Assembly: GCA_022414725.1 (NCBI GenBank) | Contig: CM039466.1 | Coordinates: 32,606,319 to 32,670,318, forward strand | Direction of reading: 5' to 3' | Origin: Microglena sp. YARC | Lineage: Eukaryota > Chlorophyta > Chlorophyceae > Chlamydomonadales > Chlamydomonadaceae | Length of the DNA: 64,000 nucleotides | In this document: positions 34,881 through 44,910 of the stretch, piece by piece | Position numbering within the stretch: the stretch's first letter is position 1 | How the letters are laid out: each line of letters begins with the position of its first letter | The notes under the pieces: generated by a model | The model's input: the letters and a program-made list of their open reading frames with translations, nothing else | What the model was told of the DNA's origin: nothing | Database searches by the model: none | Program-made: the position numbers and the translations under genes

Positions 34881-36020
34881 CACAGAGAGTCCAGAAACCA
34901 ACCTAGCAAGACTCAGAAAGCAAGAACACATGACAGGGGCAAGAGAATCCACCACACTTGGCAGACCTGGCTTGCCCGTACACCAGAAGCCATAAACTAG
35001 AGCTATTACTAGAGGAACCAAACCAACAAACTTAGCACAGCTAGCGAGAAAGGGAGGCGAAAAGGAGAAGGGAAGGTTTAGGGTTTAGGGGCAAGGGTGT
35101 AAACTTGAAACCCTAAACCCCAAACCCAAACCTGAAAACGGCGGGCATGAAGCGCCAAACCAAAGAACTATACAAAAGGGTGTCCTGTGACGTACGGAAC
35201 CTGAGAGCGAACTAATGCTTGGCACCCTAGAAAGAGGAGCTGAAAAGAGGGGCGTAAAAAGGCATGCAAGCAGGCGCGTGCAATGAAAGACTAGCAAAAA
35301 GGTATAAGCTTAATCGTAAGACCAATCTTCTGGCTATAGAGAGTGGCAATTGTTACATACTCAGCAAAAATCAATGCCGAGACTGAACAGCGCTATTGGC
35401 TATTTTATCGGCTATTGAGAGAGGATATTGTTACATACACAGCAAAAATCAATGCCGAGACTTAACAGCGCCGGGTCAGCTGGACAGTTTTATAACAGTG
35501 AGGGTTTGGGCAACATACCCCTCAGAACCTGGCTATTGAGAGAGAGGCTATTGTTTTTTATTTGGCTATTTTATCTTGGCCCAAAATACTTGCTTATACC
35601 TTTTTGCTAGTCTTTCATTGCACGCGCCTGCTTGCATGCCTTTTTACGCTCCTCTTTTCAGCTCCTCTTTCTAGGGTGCCAAGCATTAGTTCGCTCTCAG
35701 GTTCCGTACGTCACAGGACACCCTTTTGTATAGTTCTTTGGTTTGGCGCTTCATGCCCGCCGTGTTCAGGTTTGGGTTTGGGGTTTAGGGTTTCAAGTTT
35801 ACACCCTTGCCCCTAAACCCTAAACCTTCCCTTCTCCTTTTCGCCTCCCTTTCTCGCTAGCTGTGCTAAGTTTTGTTGGTGGTTCCCTCTAGTAATAGCT
35901 CTAGTTTATGGCTTCTAGTGTACGGGCAAGCCAGGTCTGCCAAGTGTGGTGGATTCTCTTGCCCCTGTCATGTGTGCTTGCTTTCTGAGTCTTGCTAGGT
36001 TGGTTTCTGGACTCTCTGTT
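34881..36020. mobile_element. Foldback element with 429-bp inverted arms
   Basis: The left arm (about 34881-35309) and right arm (about 35592-36020) are near-identical reverse complements with a spacer of about 280 bp. Both arms contain a TTTAGGG telomere-type run. The spacer holds two direct copies of TTGTTACATAC.CAGCAAAAATC and CAATGCCGAGACT.AACAGCGC. The 70-84-codon frames in the arms are mirror images of one another and are not believed to be a gene. Foldback or Tlr-like elements are possible; the class is unknown. Confidence 0.75.
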
Positions 36021-36440
36021 TTTCGGCTGGCCTCCCCCTTTCCTTCATGGGGTGCTTATGGTTATCATCCTTGATACTCCGGTCTTTTTCTGCAAGTTGT
36101 TTGTGTCGGGTTGACTTGTGCTTTCTTCCTTTGAGGGCATTATCGCTGCATAGTAAGGTGCTCATAGAGTGTGCCCTTGGGTGGTCTTTAGTTCTTTTAG
36201 TTCGGCCTTCCTCTGTTGTGGTTGGTGGGCTTGGTGCTCTGGATTGCATACCGGTACCTGTGCATACCTCCCCTTTCCGCTCTCCTTTCCGCCTCTAGTT
36301 TGTTTCCTTTTTCGGACTTGACCTAGTTTATTTCCAGGTTTGTGGGGGTGCCTTCAAAACCCTCGTGCTTCAGTGTTATAAAAATGGATGGTCTGCAGGC
36401 TGTGCTGCTGTCCAGTCTCGGCAGTGATTTCCTGAGTTTA
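36021..36440 (-). repeat. Outer part of the foldback family (inverted)
   Basis: The reverse complement matches the start of the window (AGCACCTTA.TATGCAGCGATAATGCCC). 36385-36430 is the inverse of the repeated end (GTCTCGGCAGTGATTTCCTGAG and TTTATGTAAC). It lies immediately upstream of the DAHP synthase gene. Confidence 0.6.
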
Positions 36441-36710
36441 TGTAACGAACCCTCTCTCTCTGGGACCAACAAAATTACCCGAGGGTCCTGGATTAATTAA
36501 GAATTGATTATATAATCCAACCTCTTAACGTCACCACCTTCTCCTGAACTCTTCGTTTGAGGCCGTTGGAGGATCAGGCCGGATCAGGCCCCTTGCGCCC
36601 CCCCTACAACGACCAAAGGCCACAATCCACAGTGCATGCGACTTGATTTGACAGAACCGCAGTCGGCAGTCATATCTCGCGTCTGATCTCATTTATTCCT
36701 TCCTGGCATT

Positions 36711-37130
36711 ATGGCTCAACGTCTTGGTATGGCCTGTAGGCCCTCAGTCTCCACCCGTTCTTCTGTGAAGCGTGTTGGCGCTGTTCGTGTCCAGGCCGTC
36801 GCGAATGCTACTCGCACCCAGAATGCTTGGAGCCCAACCAGCTGGCGATCTAAGCCCATCCTGCAGCAGCCTACTTACGATGATCCCGAGGAGTTGCAGG
36901 AGGCCTTGGACCAAATTGCGAAGATGCCCCCCCTCATCTTTGCTGGAGAGTGCCGCTCCCTGCAGGACCGCCTGGCGAAGTGCGCAACTGGTGAAGCTTT
37001 CTATCTGACTGGCGGCGACTGCGCGGAGTCTTTTGACTCATTCAGCGCCAACCGAATTAGGGATTACTACCGCGTCATGCTGCAGATGTCCGTGATTTTG
37101 GCTTTCGGTGGAGGAGTGCCCGTTGTAAAG
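36711..37130 (+). CDS. DHS: DAHP synthase exon 1
   Basis: 140 codons: transit-peptide-like start, [20 protein letters not shown] and the end GGGVPVVK. Donor AAG/GTGATG at 37130/37131. Phase 0. Confidence 0.9.
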
Positions 37131-40100
37131 GTGATGGATTTATACTAGAACGCCCTTCATAGTTTTTCGTTGATCTACCGGGCCGCTTGCTGCCCCCTTC
37201 GAAGTGCCTGTCTGTTGTCGCTGCTGAATTGCCAACTCCAGGACTGTGATCCCTTTTGCACTCTTCCCCTGTGTGCTTCCTCCAACTCGCGTTTCGGATT
37301 GCACTTTTTCGGATACTTCGGCTGCTGAATCTATGAGTATCCGCTTGATTTCGGCTCTGTTTCGAATGTTTGCCTCTTCGCGTCGTCACATCCGGAACAG
37401 TTGGCGAGGCGAGGAGGGGACTTATGCATGCGGTTTTCCTCAAGGGAACATGTCTGGCTTTTGGCCCTTGTTATGATTAAGGAGTAATAGGGCACTCCGC
37501 GTGGCCAGGAATGCGCAAGGGGTACGCATGCGATCGTCGAATCCATGGGCGGCTGAATAGCTTACCTTACTCGTATCGCCCCTCACTCCCTTGCGGGTCG
37601 GTCATTCGAAAATATACGAGGGAAGGGGTGCATGCGACCTCACCCTGCTTTGCTCGAATCCTGATATTGGTGCTATCTTGCTGCTGCCCGCAGATGGGTC
37701 GCATCGCTGGACAGTTTGCCAAGCCCAGGTCCTCTGACTTCGAGACCAAGGGTGATCTGACTCTTCCCGCCTACAGGTGTGGCCAGAGGGCAATTTCTAG
37801 CATGGTTAATGAACATGCAGTCGTTTGCATTGTATTTGAATATTTATGTGTGTTGCAGTCTTCCTTTTCTCAGCATGAGAGCTTCCCTGTTTGTCAGACT
37901 TGCTGTGTTGCCCTATCCTTACTCATCATCTCTGCAGGGGGGCCCTAAGGGGAACCTCTGATATGGCCATCGAACATACTATACTTGGCGATGTAGTTGA
38001 ACAATTCCTTCTTAGTGCTTCCCTGTTTGCCGGAATAACTACATTTCCCCCTCCCTCCCGAATCCTGTCTACAGGTGTGCCCATGCGGTGATCCTTGAAA
38101 TGGCAGTATGCTATTGTTGATTTATTCGAATACCCAGCCCTCACCTTCCTACCCGTGCACATATTTAAGCATGTGTACTTCCCTGCTTGCCAATAGAACT
38201 AGGTTTCTTTACCCCCACTTCAGCACTCGCCTTCCTACCCTTGCGTACATTTAATTTCTTCCGACCCCAACCAACATTCTGGCAACCTTTTTCTCCTTCA
38301 AAATCCCCACCCAATCCTCCTCCATGTGTCCAATGCAAGGGGTGGCAATGTGCTCTTATCCAAAGACCACAGCTATGACCTCTTCCATCCCCACCCAACA
38401 TCCACATTATTCTTTTCTCCTTCGACCCCCCACCCAATCCTCCTCCTTAAGTCCAATGCGAGGGGTGGCAACCTGCGCTTACCTAAAGGCCACAGCCAGG
38501 ACCTCTTCCATCCCCACCCAACATCCACCTCATCCTTTTCTCCTTCCAACCCCCACCGAATCCGCCTCCTTATGTCCAATGCAAGGGGTGGCAACCTGCT
38601 GATACTCAAAGACTGCAGCCAGGACCTCTTCCATCCCCACCCAACATCCACCTCATCCTTTTCTTCTTCTAACCCTCACCCAATCCTCCTCCTGATGTCC
38701 AATGCGAGGGGTGGAAAACTGCCCATACTCAAAGACCACAGCCAGGACCTCTTCCAACCCTACCCAACATCCACGTCACCCTTTTCTCCTTCTTACCTTC
38801 ACCCAATCTGCCTCCTTATGTCCAATGCGAGGGCTGGCAACCTGCTCATTCCTACAGACCTCAGCCAGGACCCCTTCCAACCCCACCCAACATTCTGGTC
38901 ACCCTTTTCTCCCCCCAAAACCCTCACCATAATCCCTATCCCATAACCCTCCCAAGACCTTAAACCTCATCCTACCCTAATCTGCCTTATTATGACCATT
39001 GCCAGGGGGTTGGATGCTGGTTGACGTTGTCACCCAGCATCTGACCTACCCCACCCAACTATCTTTCCACCTTTTTTCTTAACCCTCAAAATACGGCTCA
39101 TTATGACCATTGCCAGTGCTGACAACATCAACCAGGATCTGACCCACCCTACCCAACTATCTTGCCATTCTTTTCTGCCTTAAAACTCTCTAACACCGGC
39201 CCATTGCTCGGGGTGACAACATCAACCATGATCCGACCTACCCCACCCAACTATCTTGCCATTCTTTCTGCCTTCAAACCCTCAAAACCCGGCCCTGTGC
39301 TATGGGTGACAACATCAACCAGGACCCCACCTACCCCACCCAACTATCTTGCCATTCTTTCTACCTTTAAACCCTCAAAACCCGGCCCAGTGCTAGGGCT
39401 GACAACGTCAACCAGGATCCGACCTACCATACCCAACTATTTTGCCATTCTTTTCTGCCTTCAAACCCTCTAAACCTGGCCTATTTCCAGGGGTGACAAT
39501 GTCAACCAGGATCTCACCTACCCTACCCAGCTATCTTGCCACCTTTTTCTGCCTTGAAACCATCAACATTCGCCTCATGTTTACCATTGTTAGGGGTGAC
39601 AACGTCAACGGCCCTGAATTCACTCCAGAGGCCCGCAAGAACTCTCCCGCACGATTGATGAAGGCCTACAACCAGTGTGCTTCTACACTCAACTTGCTGC
39701 GTGGATTCTCCACTGGTGGCTATGGTGGCCTGAACCGTGTGAGCCAGTGGAACATGGACTTTATGCAGGTAATGTCCGTCCTGGGTGTGTATTGCGGGCA
39801 CGACATGGGTTATTTGGGTATTTTTTCAAGGAGATGGCATAGACCATACGTCCTGGGTGTGTATTGAGGCTAATATATGGGTTATTCTTTTGGGTTATTT
39901 TGGCCTGGACCCCGTTAGCCAGTGGAACATGGACTCTATGCACTTTATGGGTTATTTGGGTATATTTTCAAGGAGATGGCAGAGACCGTGTGTCCTGGGT
40001 GTGTATTGAGGTTACTGTATGGGTTATTGTGGCCTGGACCCCGTAAGCCAGTAGAACATGGACTTAAAGCAGGTAATGTTCGTTCTGGGTGTGTATTGCG

Positions 40101-40658
40101 GGCACTACATGGGTTATTTGGGTATTTTTTTCAAGGAGATGGCAGAGACCGTATGTCCTGGTTGTGTATTGAGGCTACTACACGGGTTATTATTTGGAGC
40201 TATGGTGGCCTGAACTTCGTCAGCCAGTGGAATTAATCTGTCTATGACAGGGGGGTGGCAAAACAAAAACTGACCCCATCACAAAAAAAGTGTGAAGGCA
40301 CCCTTCTGCAGACACCCCCCCCGGCTCCGGAACCCACTGTACAGCCTCTATCTCAGCCACCACTTAGTGTCATGATGTCTAATTTTGCTCATCCTACAGG
40401 GTTTTCACAGGCCTATCCATTGAGGTTGGTCTCGAGACCACTGGGAATGTTTGAAACATATAAAATCATCATCATCATCGATGTTACATTGTTTGACGGG
40501 GCTTGGAGATCAGGCAGTCAGTAAAAACAAAGTCAGGCAAAAAAGAAGCAGTGAACTACCAGGAGGTCTCACTCTGTACTTCTTTGTACTCGTGTTGGTT
40601 ACAGCGTTGTGTGTGTGGGAGAGAGAGAGAGAGAGAGACCCTGAACCCTGGACCTTGG

Positions 40659-40696
<38 letters not shown>

Positions 40697-43450
40697 TCTG
40701 CCCTGGGCATAATATGTGGTGGATCTCTCCCCAATAGCATATATGGACTGGTATTTAGTAGAGGAACACCCTAGTTCCACTCCCATGTCATTCTGAGGGC
40801 GAGAAAAAAGTGCCTGAAAAGTACATAATTTTTTGAAATTGTCAGATTTTTCCCTAGACTCCCCCCCCCCCCACACCCACTCACCCCGCTGCCCAAACTT
40901 TGGAGGACCATTACTTTTTTCTACTGGGCCGAATTAAGAAATACCACCGGATTCTTCATCCTCTGTATGATATCTACAAAGTTTGAGCTCGACAAGATTT
41001 CCCAGATCTCGTGGCTTAACCTCCCGAAAGATCCCCTAAGGGACGTTTGCGACCTCTTCAAACGCCTCGGACCTGGACAGATCACTGCCCCAACAACCAA
41101 TTGAACTGGGTTGCAGCCGAAGCTCGAGAGGCTGTCGCTCGCAACCCCTCGACCACCCCGGCCATGACAAGCAGCAAGTATTTTGCCCAAATGGCTGTGA
41201 ACTTCCTGCAAACTCTGGGGTTCCTTCTGGATAGGTTACAGTTAAAAGCCAGACCTCAGTCGAAGAAGCATGAGAAGTGGGAGACCTTTCACAAGATGCT
41301 GGCCATTGAAAGTCACTCATATCTCAACTCCAAGTGGTTGATCACACTTTCCAGTTCAAAAGACCACTGTGAAAAGCCTCAGAGCCCACTATTCCAAGGC
41401 TGGCTAATCTGAATTTTTGATGCAATTCATTTGATCATATAACTGAGTGCATGAGAAGCTAATTCTCATGATGATTTGTGTTGTTGATGTGGTTGAAGTC
41501 GTTCCAACAATATTACATAGTGGCTTTCTTAACACTTTGGTTTGCCGTGTAACTTGAACGTGGCTACATGCCTGCATGCCTCCAGCCAGGAACTTGGCTG
41601 CTAGCTGCTGCTGGCCATCTTCACCAGTAAAAGCAAAATTGGCTGCTTACCTTCTGCTAACAGGCAATGAACCAGTGTAACATGTTCAAGTAGAAACATT
41701 CAGTGGCATTACTTAATTTAAATTAAAACCGTCAAATTAAAAACGTCAAACTATATTCCTCTGGGATAAAACTTCAACCTTAAAACGTCAAATTATAATA
41801 AAACCCCTCAAAACGACCGTCAAATTTTAGAACTGTTAAATTTTCCTGTCAGAACGGTATTGTAGCCATACCACATTACCTTACCTAAAACCCTCAACCC
41901 TTAAACCCTAAACCCTACGTATTGTAACTAAAATCCTTCTTCGCACCACTGTTAACTGTATAACTGCAAGAAGTGGATTTATGATATTGTACTGTGTTGT
42001 AAGCAAAATCCTTCTTCGCACAACTTTCAATGGTAGAACTCCAACAAGTGAATTCATGATATTGTAACTCAAATCCTTCTTTGCACAACTTCCAACTGAA
42101 CTTCCAACTGTACTGCAGAACTCCAACGAGGGCAAGCACTACATGGATATTGCCAAGCGCGTTGAGGAGGCTATCGGCTTCATGGTTGCGTGCGGCATGG
42201 ATCCCAAGTCTCCTCTGATGAGCGAGACTGAGTTCTACACCGGCCATGAGTGCCTGCTCCTTAACTACGAGGAGGCATTGACAAGGGAGGACTCCACCAG
42301 CAACAACTACTACGCCTGCTCTGCCCACTTCCTCTGGTGTGGTGAGCGTACCCGACAGCTAGACCACGCCCACATTGAGTTCCTCCGCGGAGTAAAGAAC
42401 CCCATCGGCGTCAAGGTCAGCGACAAGATGCCTCCTGACGACCTTGTGTCCATGATCAACAACTTGAACCCCGACAACACCCCTGGGCGTCTGTCCGTCA
42501 TCGTCCGTATGGGCGCTAACAACGTGAGGCAAAAGCTGCCTGCCATGCTGGAGGCTGTCAAGGCTGCAGGCCAGATCGTCACCTGGGTGAGCGACCCCAT
42601 GCACGGCAACATCGAGACTGTGTCTGGCTACAAGACCCGCCGCTACGATAAGATCAGGGCCGAGATCGAGGCCTTCTTTGACGTCCATGATGCATGCGGC
42701 ACAATCCCCGGTGGAGTCCATTTGGAGATGACCGGTGACGACGTGACTGAGTGCATCGGCGGAGGATCCTCGGTGGGCGAGCAAGACCTGGAGAGCCGTT
42801 ACCACACCCACTGCGACCCTCGATTGAATGGGGAGCAGGCTCTGGAGATTGCCTTCTACGTAGCCTCTCGTTTGCGAACAAGTGAGTGCTGGTTGTGCTG
42901 CATGTGGGGCGGTGGTGGTCAAGGCATATGCGTTGCATGCAGGGTGGTGGTCGGTCTGGTGGTGGTGGTGTGTGGGGGTGGGGTGGGGGGGTGGGGGGGA
43001 AGAGTCAATTGGGTTGCATGTCGGTGTGTGGCACCTACATCAACAATAATGATAATAATGAGAACAATTAGAACACCAAGACATGAATAATGGCATTAAA
43101 ACAATAATGGGAAGATGAAAAAATAACAAAAAGAGCAACCACAACAACAACAGAACCATCACAATCATTACCATCTCCACAAGTAGCTGATAATCTGTCC
43201 TCTTCCTCGTACTTGCAAATAGCAACAATTACAACAATAATAAGAAAGTCGAAAACAACAACAAGAACATCAAGACAATAATTCAGAGCCGATTAGAGCA
43301 TCGAAAACACTAAGAAGAACACCAAAAGAACAATAAAAACATCAAAAACAGAACAACAACAAAACAACCACCACAACCACGATCGTGTCCATAAGTAGCT
43401 GACAATTTGTCCTCTTCCTCGTACTTGCAGGGAGGCAGAACATGGTTTAA
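36711..43450 (+). CDS. DHS: Class II (plant-type) 3-deoxy-D-arabino-heptulosonate 7-phosphate synthase
   Basis: Condenses phosphoenolpyruvate and erythrose 4-phosphate, the first step of the shikimate pathway. Five exons (36711-37130, 37694-37776, 39594-39768, 42119-42881, 43431-43450) join in phase to 486 residues, a normal family length. Residues 1 to about 38 are basic and Ser/Thr-rich, like a plastid transit peptide. Expected metal ligands are present: Cys81 (GECRSLQ), His388 (SDPMHGN), Glu429 (HLEMTG) and Asp459 (HCDPRLN). Other landmarks are [27 protein letters not shown] and ECIGG. All introns are GT-AG and three carry echoes of their own exon edges. The start is the first ATG of the frame. 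G6PD follows 1.2 kb downstream on the same strand. Confidence 0.93.
37694..37776 (+). CDS. DHS: DAHP synthase exon 2
   Basis: Acceptor CTGCCCGCAG ends at 37693. Reads [20 protein letters not shown] and LTLPAY, with Arg split across the next intron. Donor CTACAG/GTGTGG. Confidence 0.9.
37777..39593 (+). repeat. DAHP synthase intron 2: two arrays of acceptor echoes
   Basis: 38230-38950 has five units of about 123 bp around TGTCCAATGCGAGGGGTGGCAACCTGC, with (CCCACCCAACATCCACCTCA). 39000-39593 has units of about 90 bp around CCATTGCCAGGGGTGACAAC and ATCAACCAGGATC, at 39001, 39109, 39201, 39295, 39390 and 39487. The real junction CCATTGTTAG/GGGTGACAACGTCAAC at 39593/39594 is the last member. A weaker donor echo (CTGTCTACAGGTGTGCCC) lies at 38068. 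Because 123 is a multiple of three, a 206-codon frame (38326-38946) stays open by chance. Confidence 0.85.
39594..39768 (+). CDS. DHS: DAHP synthase exon 3
   Basis: Reads [20 protein letters not shown] then [20 protein letters not shown] and MDFMQ. Donor ATGCAG/GTAATG at 39768/39769. Both edges of this exon are echoed in the flanking introns. Confidence 0.92.
39769..40240 (+). repeat. Donor-echo array of DAHP synthase exon 3
   Basis: Three copies of the exon end (GGTGGCCTGAAC..GT.AGCCAGTGGAACATGGAC) lie at about 39898, 40028 and 40198, interleaved with CTGGGTGTGTATTG, GGGTTATTTGGGTATTTTTTCAAGG and AGATGGCAGAGACCGT. The second copy keeps an intact AAAGCAG/GTAATGTTCG pseudo-donor at 40072/40073. 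Confidence 0.88.
40245..41415 (+). mobile_element. Interspersed repeat family A, copy 2, inside DAHP synthase intron 3
   Basis: The first 760 bp match family A copy 1 (31760-32800). It continues with an open stretch reading [14 protein letters not shown] and then, after an indel, [27 protein letters not shown] and [12 protein letters not shown] (41047-41412). The composition looks like real coding sequence of a mobile element, but I do not recognise the family. C-runs sit at 40664-40694 and 40861-40872. Confidence 0.55.
41416..42118 (+). repeat. End of DAHP synthase intron 3: AAACGTCAAA words and acceptor echoes
   Basis: 41700-41830 is built from AAAACGTCAAATTA words. 41917-42118 has two echoes of the exon-4 start: ACTGCAAGAAGTGGATTTATGATATTG (41965) and TAGAACTCCAACAAGTGAATTCATGATATTG (42033), against the real GCAG/AACTCCAACGAGGGCAAGC..ATGGATATTG. 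Each is preceded by AAATCCTTCTTCGCAC.ACTTC. A CCCTAAACCC run lies at 41885-41915. Confidence 0.75.
42119..42881 (+). CDS. DHS: DAHP synthase exon 4 (main catalytic exon)
   Basis: 254 codons from [20 protein letters not shown] to YVASRLRT. Carries [55 protein letters not shown] and [10 protein letters not shown]. Donor ACAA/GTGAGT at 42881/42882, followed by a G-rich (GTGGTGGG) stretch. Confidence 0.95.
42882..43430 (+). repeat. DAHP synthase intron 4 with a duplicated acceptor region
   Basis: AAGTAGCTGATAATCTGTCCTCTTCCTCGTACTTGCA (about 43182-43218) is repeated as AAGTAGCTGACAATTTGTCCTCTTCCTCGTACTTGCAG (43393-43430). Only the second ends in a true AG/GG junction; the first reads GCAAATAG. 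The intervening sequence is A-rich (AACAACA)n. Confidence 0.85.
43431..43450 (+). CDS. DHS: DAHP synthase exon 5 (terminal, 20 bp)
   Basis: Acceptor CGTACTTGCAG ends at 43430. Codon A/GG then AGG CAG AAC ATG GTT TAA adds RRQNMV and a stop. A short basic end after RLR is usual for the family. Confidence 0.8.
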
Positions 43451-44675
43451 GGGAATGGAACTGGTCAGTCATATAGCCTGCCAATCGGTTGTCTATTGAC
43501 CCTTGCTTGTAGAAGAAGGCTGGATCAGATCTTGAGGTGGATTTGGCCGAGCTGGGTATTTATTTAGCATCTAGGGTGGGTGGGTGGGTGGGTGAAGCCT
43601 CTTCCTTTCCATGTGACCGGGCACAGGGGACACTTTTTCCTGTACATGTTTCCTGTACAAGGACATCGTGGAAGGAACTGTCCCAGGGCCCTCATGCACA
43701 CCTTCACAAGCTGGAACCTAGAAGTACATCTAGATCGTTCCCATCAGCCTTGTTCAGGGTGACTCCAAGATCTGCATCTTAGGACTCGCCCAGCCTTCAC
43801 ATCACCCATTTGAGCGTTTAGAGGGGGGAATGCACATTTATTTTCTGACAGGGGGATATGTGCTGAGCACATGCATTTCTGGAACCAATTATTAAAACCA
43901 GGCGACAGCTTTTTGCGTGCTCCTTGAACATGTATTTCATCAAGCACAGCCTTGGATGGTTAGGAGTTGAGCTGTTGCCATACCCGCATAATACTATACC
44001 TTGGTATTGTACAAACATAATTAATATGTATGAACGATATATGTGTACTTGATCCTTTGGTTCTATGTCCACTCCGTTCTATGTAACTCCTTTGGCTGAA
44101 GTGCCACACTTCCACTAATTGTGTTTGTGTCTCCCATGTCCCAGGAGCTTTATTGACCTACCTTTGTCACAGACAGGCTATATATGACCTTAAAAAAGTC
44201 CGCTCTGTAACATTACAGGGGGAGCCACACTTCCTAACGCGTCTTGCCTTGATCACTTCCTCAGTTAAAAAAAAAGATGGAAGACCCTATCACAAAAAAG
44301 TGTTAAGGCACCCTTCTGCAGACCCCCCCCCCCCCCCCCCAGCTCTGCAGCTCACTGTACGGCCACTATCTCAGACACCACACAGTTTTATGGTGTTCTT
44401 ATTACGCTCATTTTACAGGGTTTTCAACGGCCTATCCATTGAGGTTGGTCTCGAGACCATTCAATTGGGGATGCTTGAAACATAGAAAATAATGCGCGCC
44501 GCGAGCGTACCCCAAGAGTATCCAGAGTATCTGATGCAGGCCAGCCCGGGCCAGCCCCCCGGGCGCCCCCGGGCCAGCCGTTATGTCACTCATCTCACAT
44601 TTTGCTCCCGTGGTTTTGCTCCTCAGAATCCTTCGTCTCCGAAACTGAGACAGGAGCTGCGTCGCGGCAAATCGA
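43451..44675. other. Intergenic region between DHS and G6PD
   Basis: 1.2 kb with no gene recognised. It should hold the DHS 3' untranslated region and the G6PD promoter. GGGTGGGTGGGTGGGTG lies at 43576. Family A copy 3 occupies 44268-44490. Confidence 0.5.
44268..44490 (+). repeat. Interspersed repeat family A, copy 3 (partial)
   Basis: Shares CTATCACAAAAAAGTGTTAAGGCACCCTTCTGCAGACCCCCC, CTCACTGTAC.GCC.CTATCTCAG, TTTTACAGGGTTTTCA and TATCCATTGAGGTTGGTCTCGAGACC with the copies at 31760 and 40245. It ends just upstream of the G6PD first exon. Confidence 0.75.
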
Positions 44676-44910
44676 ATGGGCTGTGGTTCAAGTTCTAGTC
44701 TAGTTGCATCCCTCGTTCAATCGCAAGAGAAAGTAATGTTAACAACGCCGTTCGAGGATCCTTCGACAAGCCCCCCATCTCCACCCCGTTCATCCCAGCA
44801 GGAAAGAGGTAGCAAGATGCCCAACAGGAAATTATTGGAGAGATCCGCATCAGTCAGAGACAATTTCTGCCCCGATGGAGATTGCCCAGCACTCACAATC
44901 ATCGTCCTTG
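44676..44910 (+). CDS. G6PD: G6PD exon 1
   Basis: 78 codons plus one base. [14 protein letters not shown], a Ser/Pro-rich stretch, [12 protein letters not shown], then CPALTIIVL. Donor CTTG/GTAAAT at 44910/44911. The following intron is only 115 bp and holds four TTTGTCGTGC-like repeats. Confidence 0.9.

Noticed and set aside
35085..35816. Mirror-image 70- and 84-codon proteins in the foldback arms
   Set aside because: Same sequence in inverted arms, with no recognisable family or start context.
38326..38946. 206-codon open frame with 41-residue repeats
   Set aside because: The 123-bp intronic unit is a multiple of three, so it stays open by chance. It lies between certain DHS exons.
41885..41915. 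Telomere or chromosome end
   Set aside because: CCCTAAA words here, at 35100, 35790 and 61000 are very short and internal.
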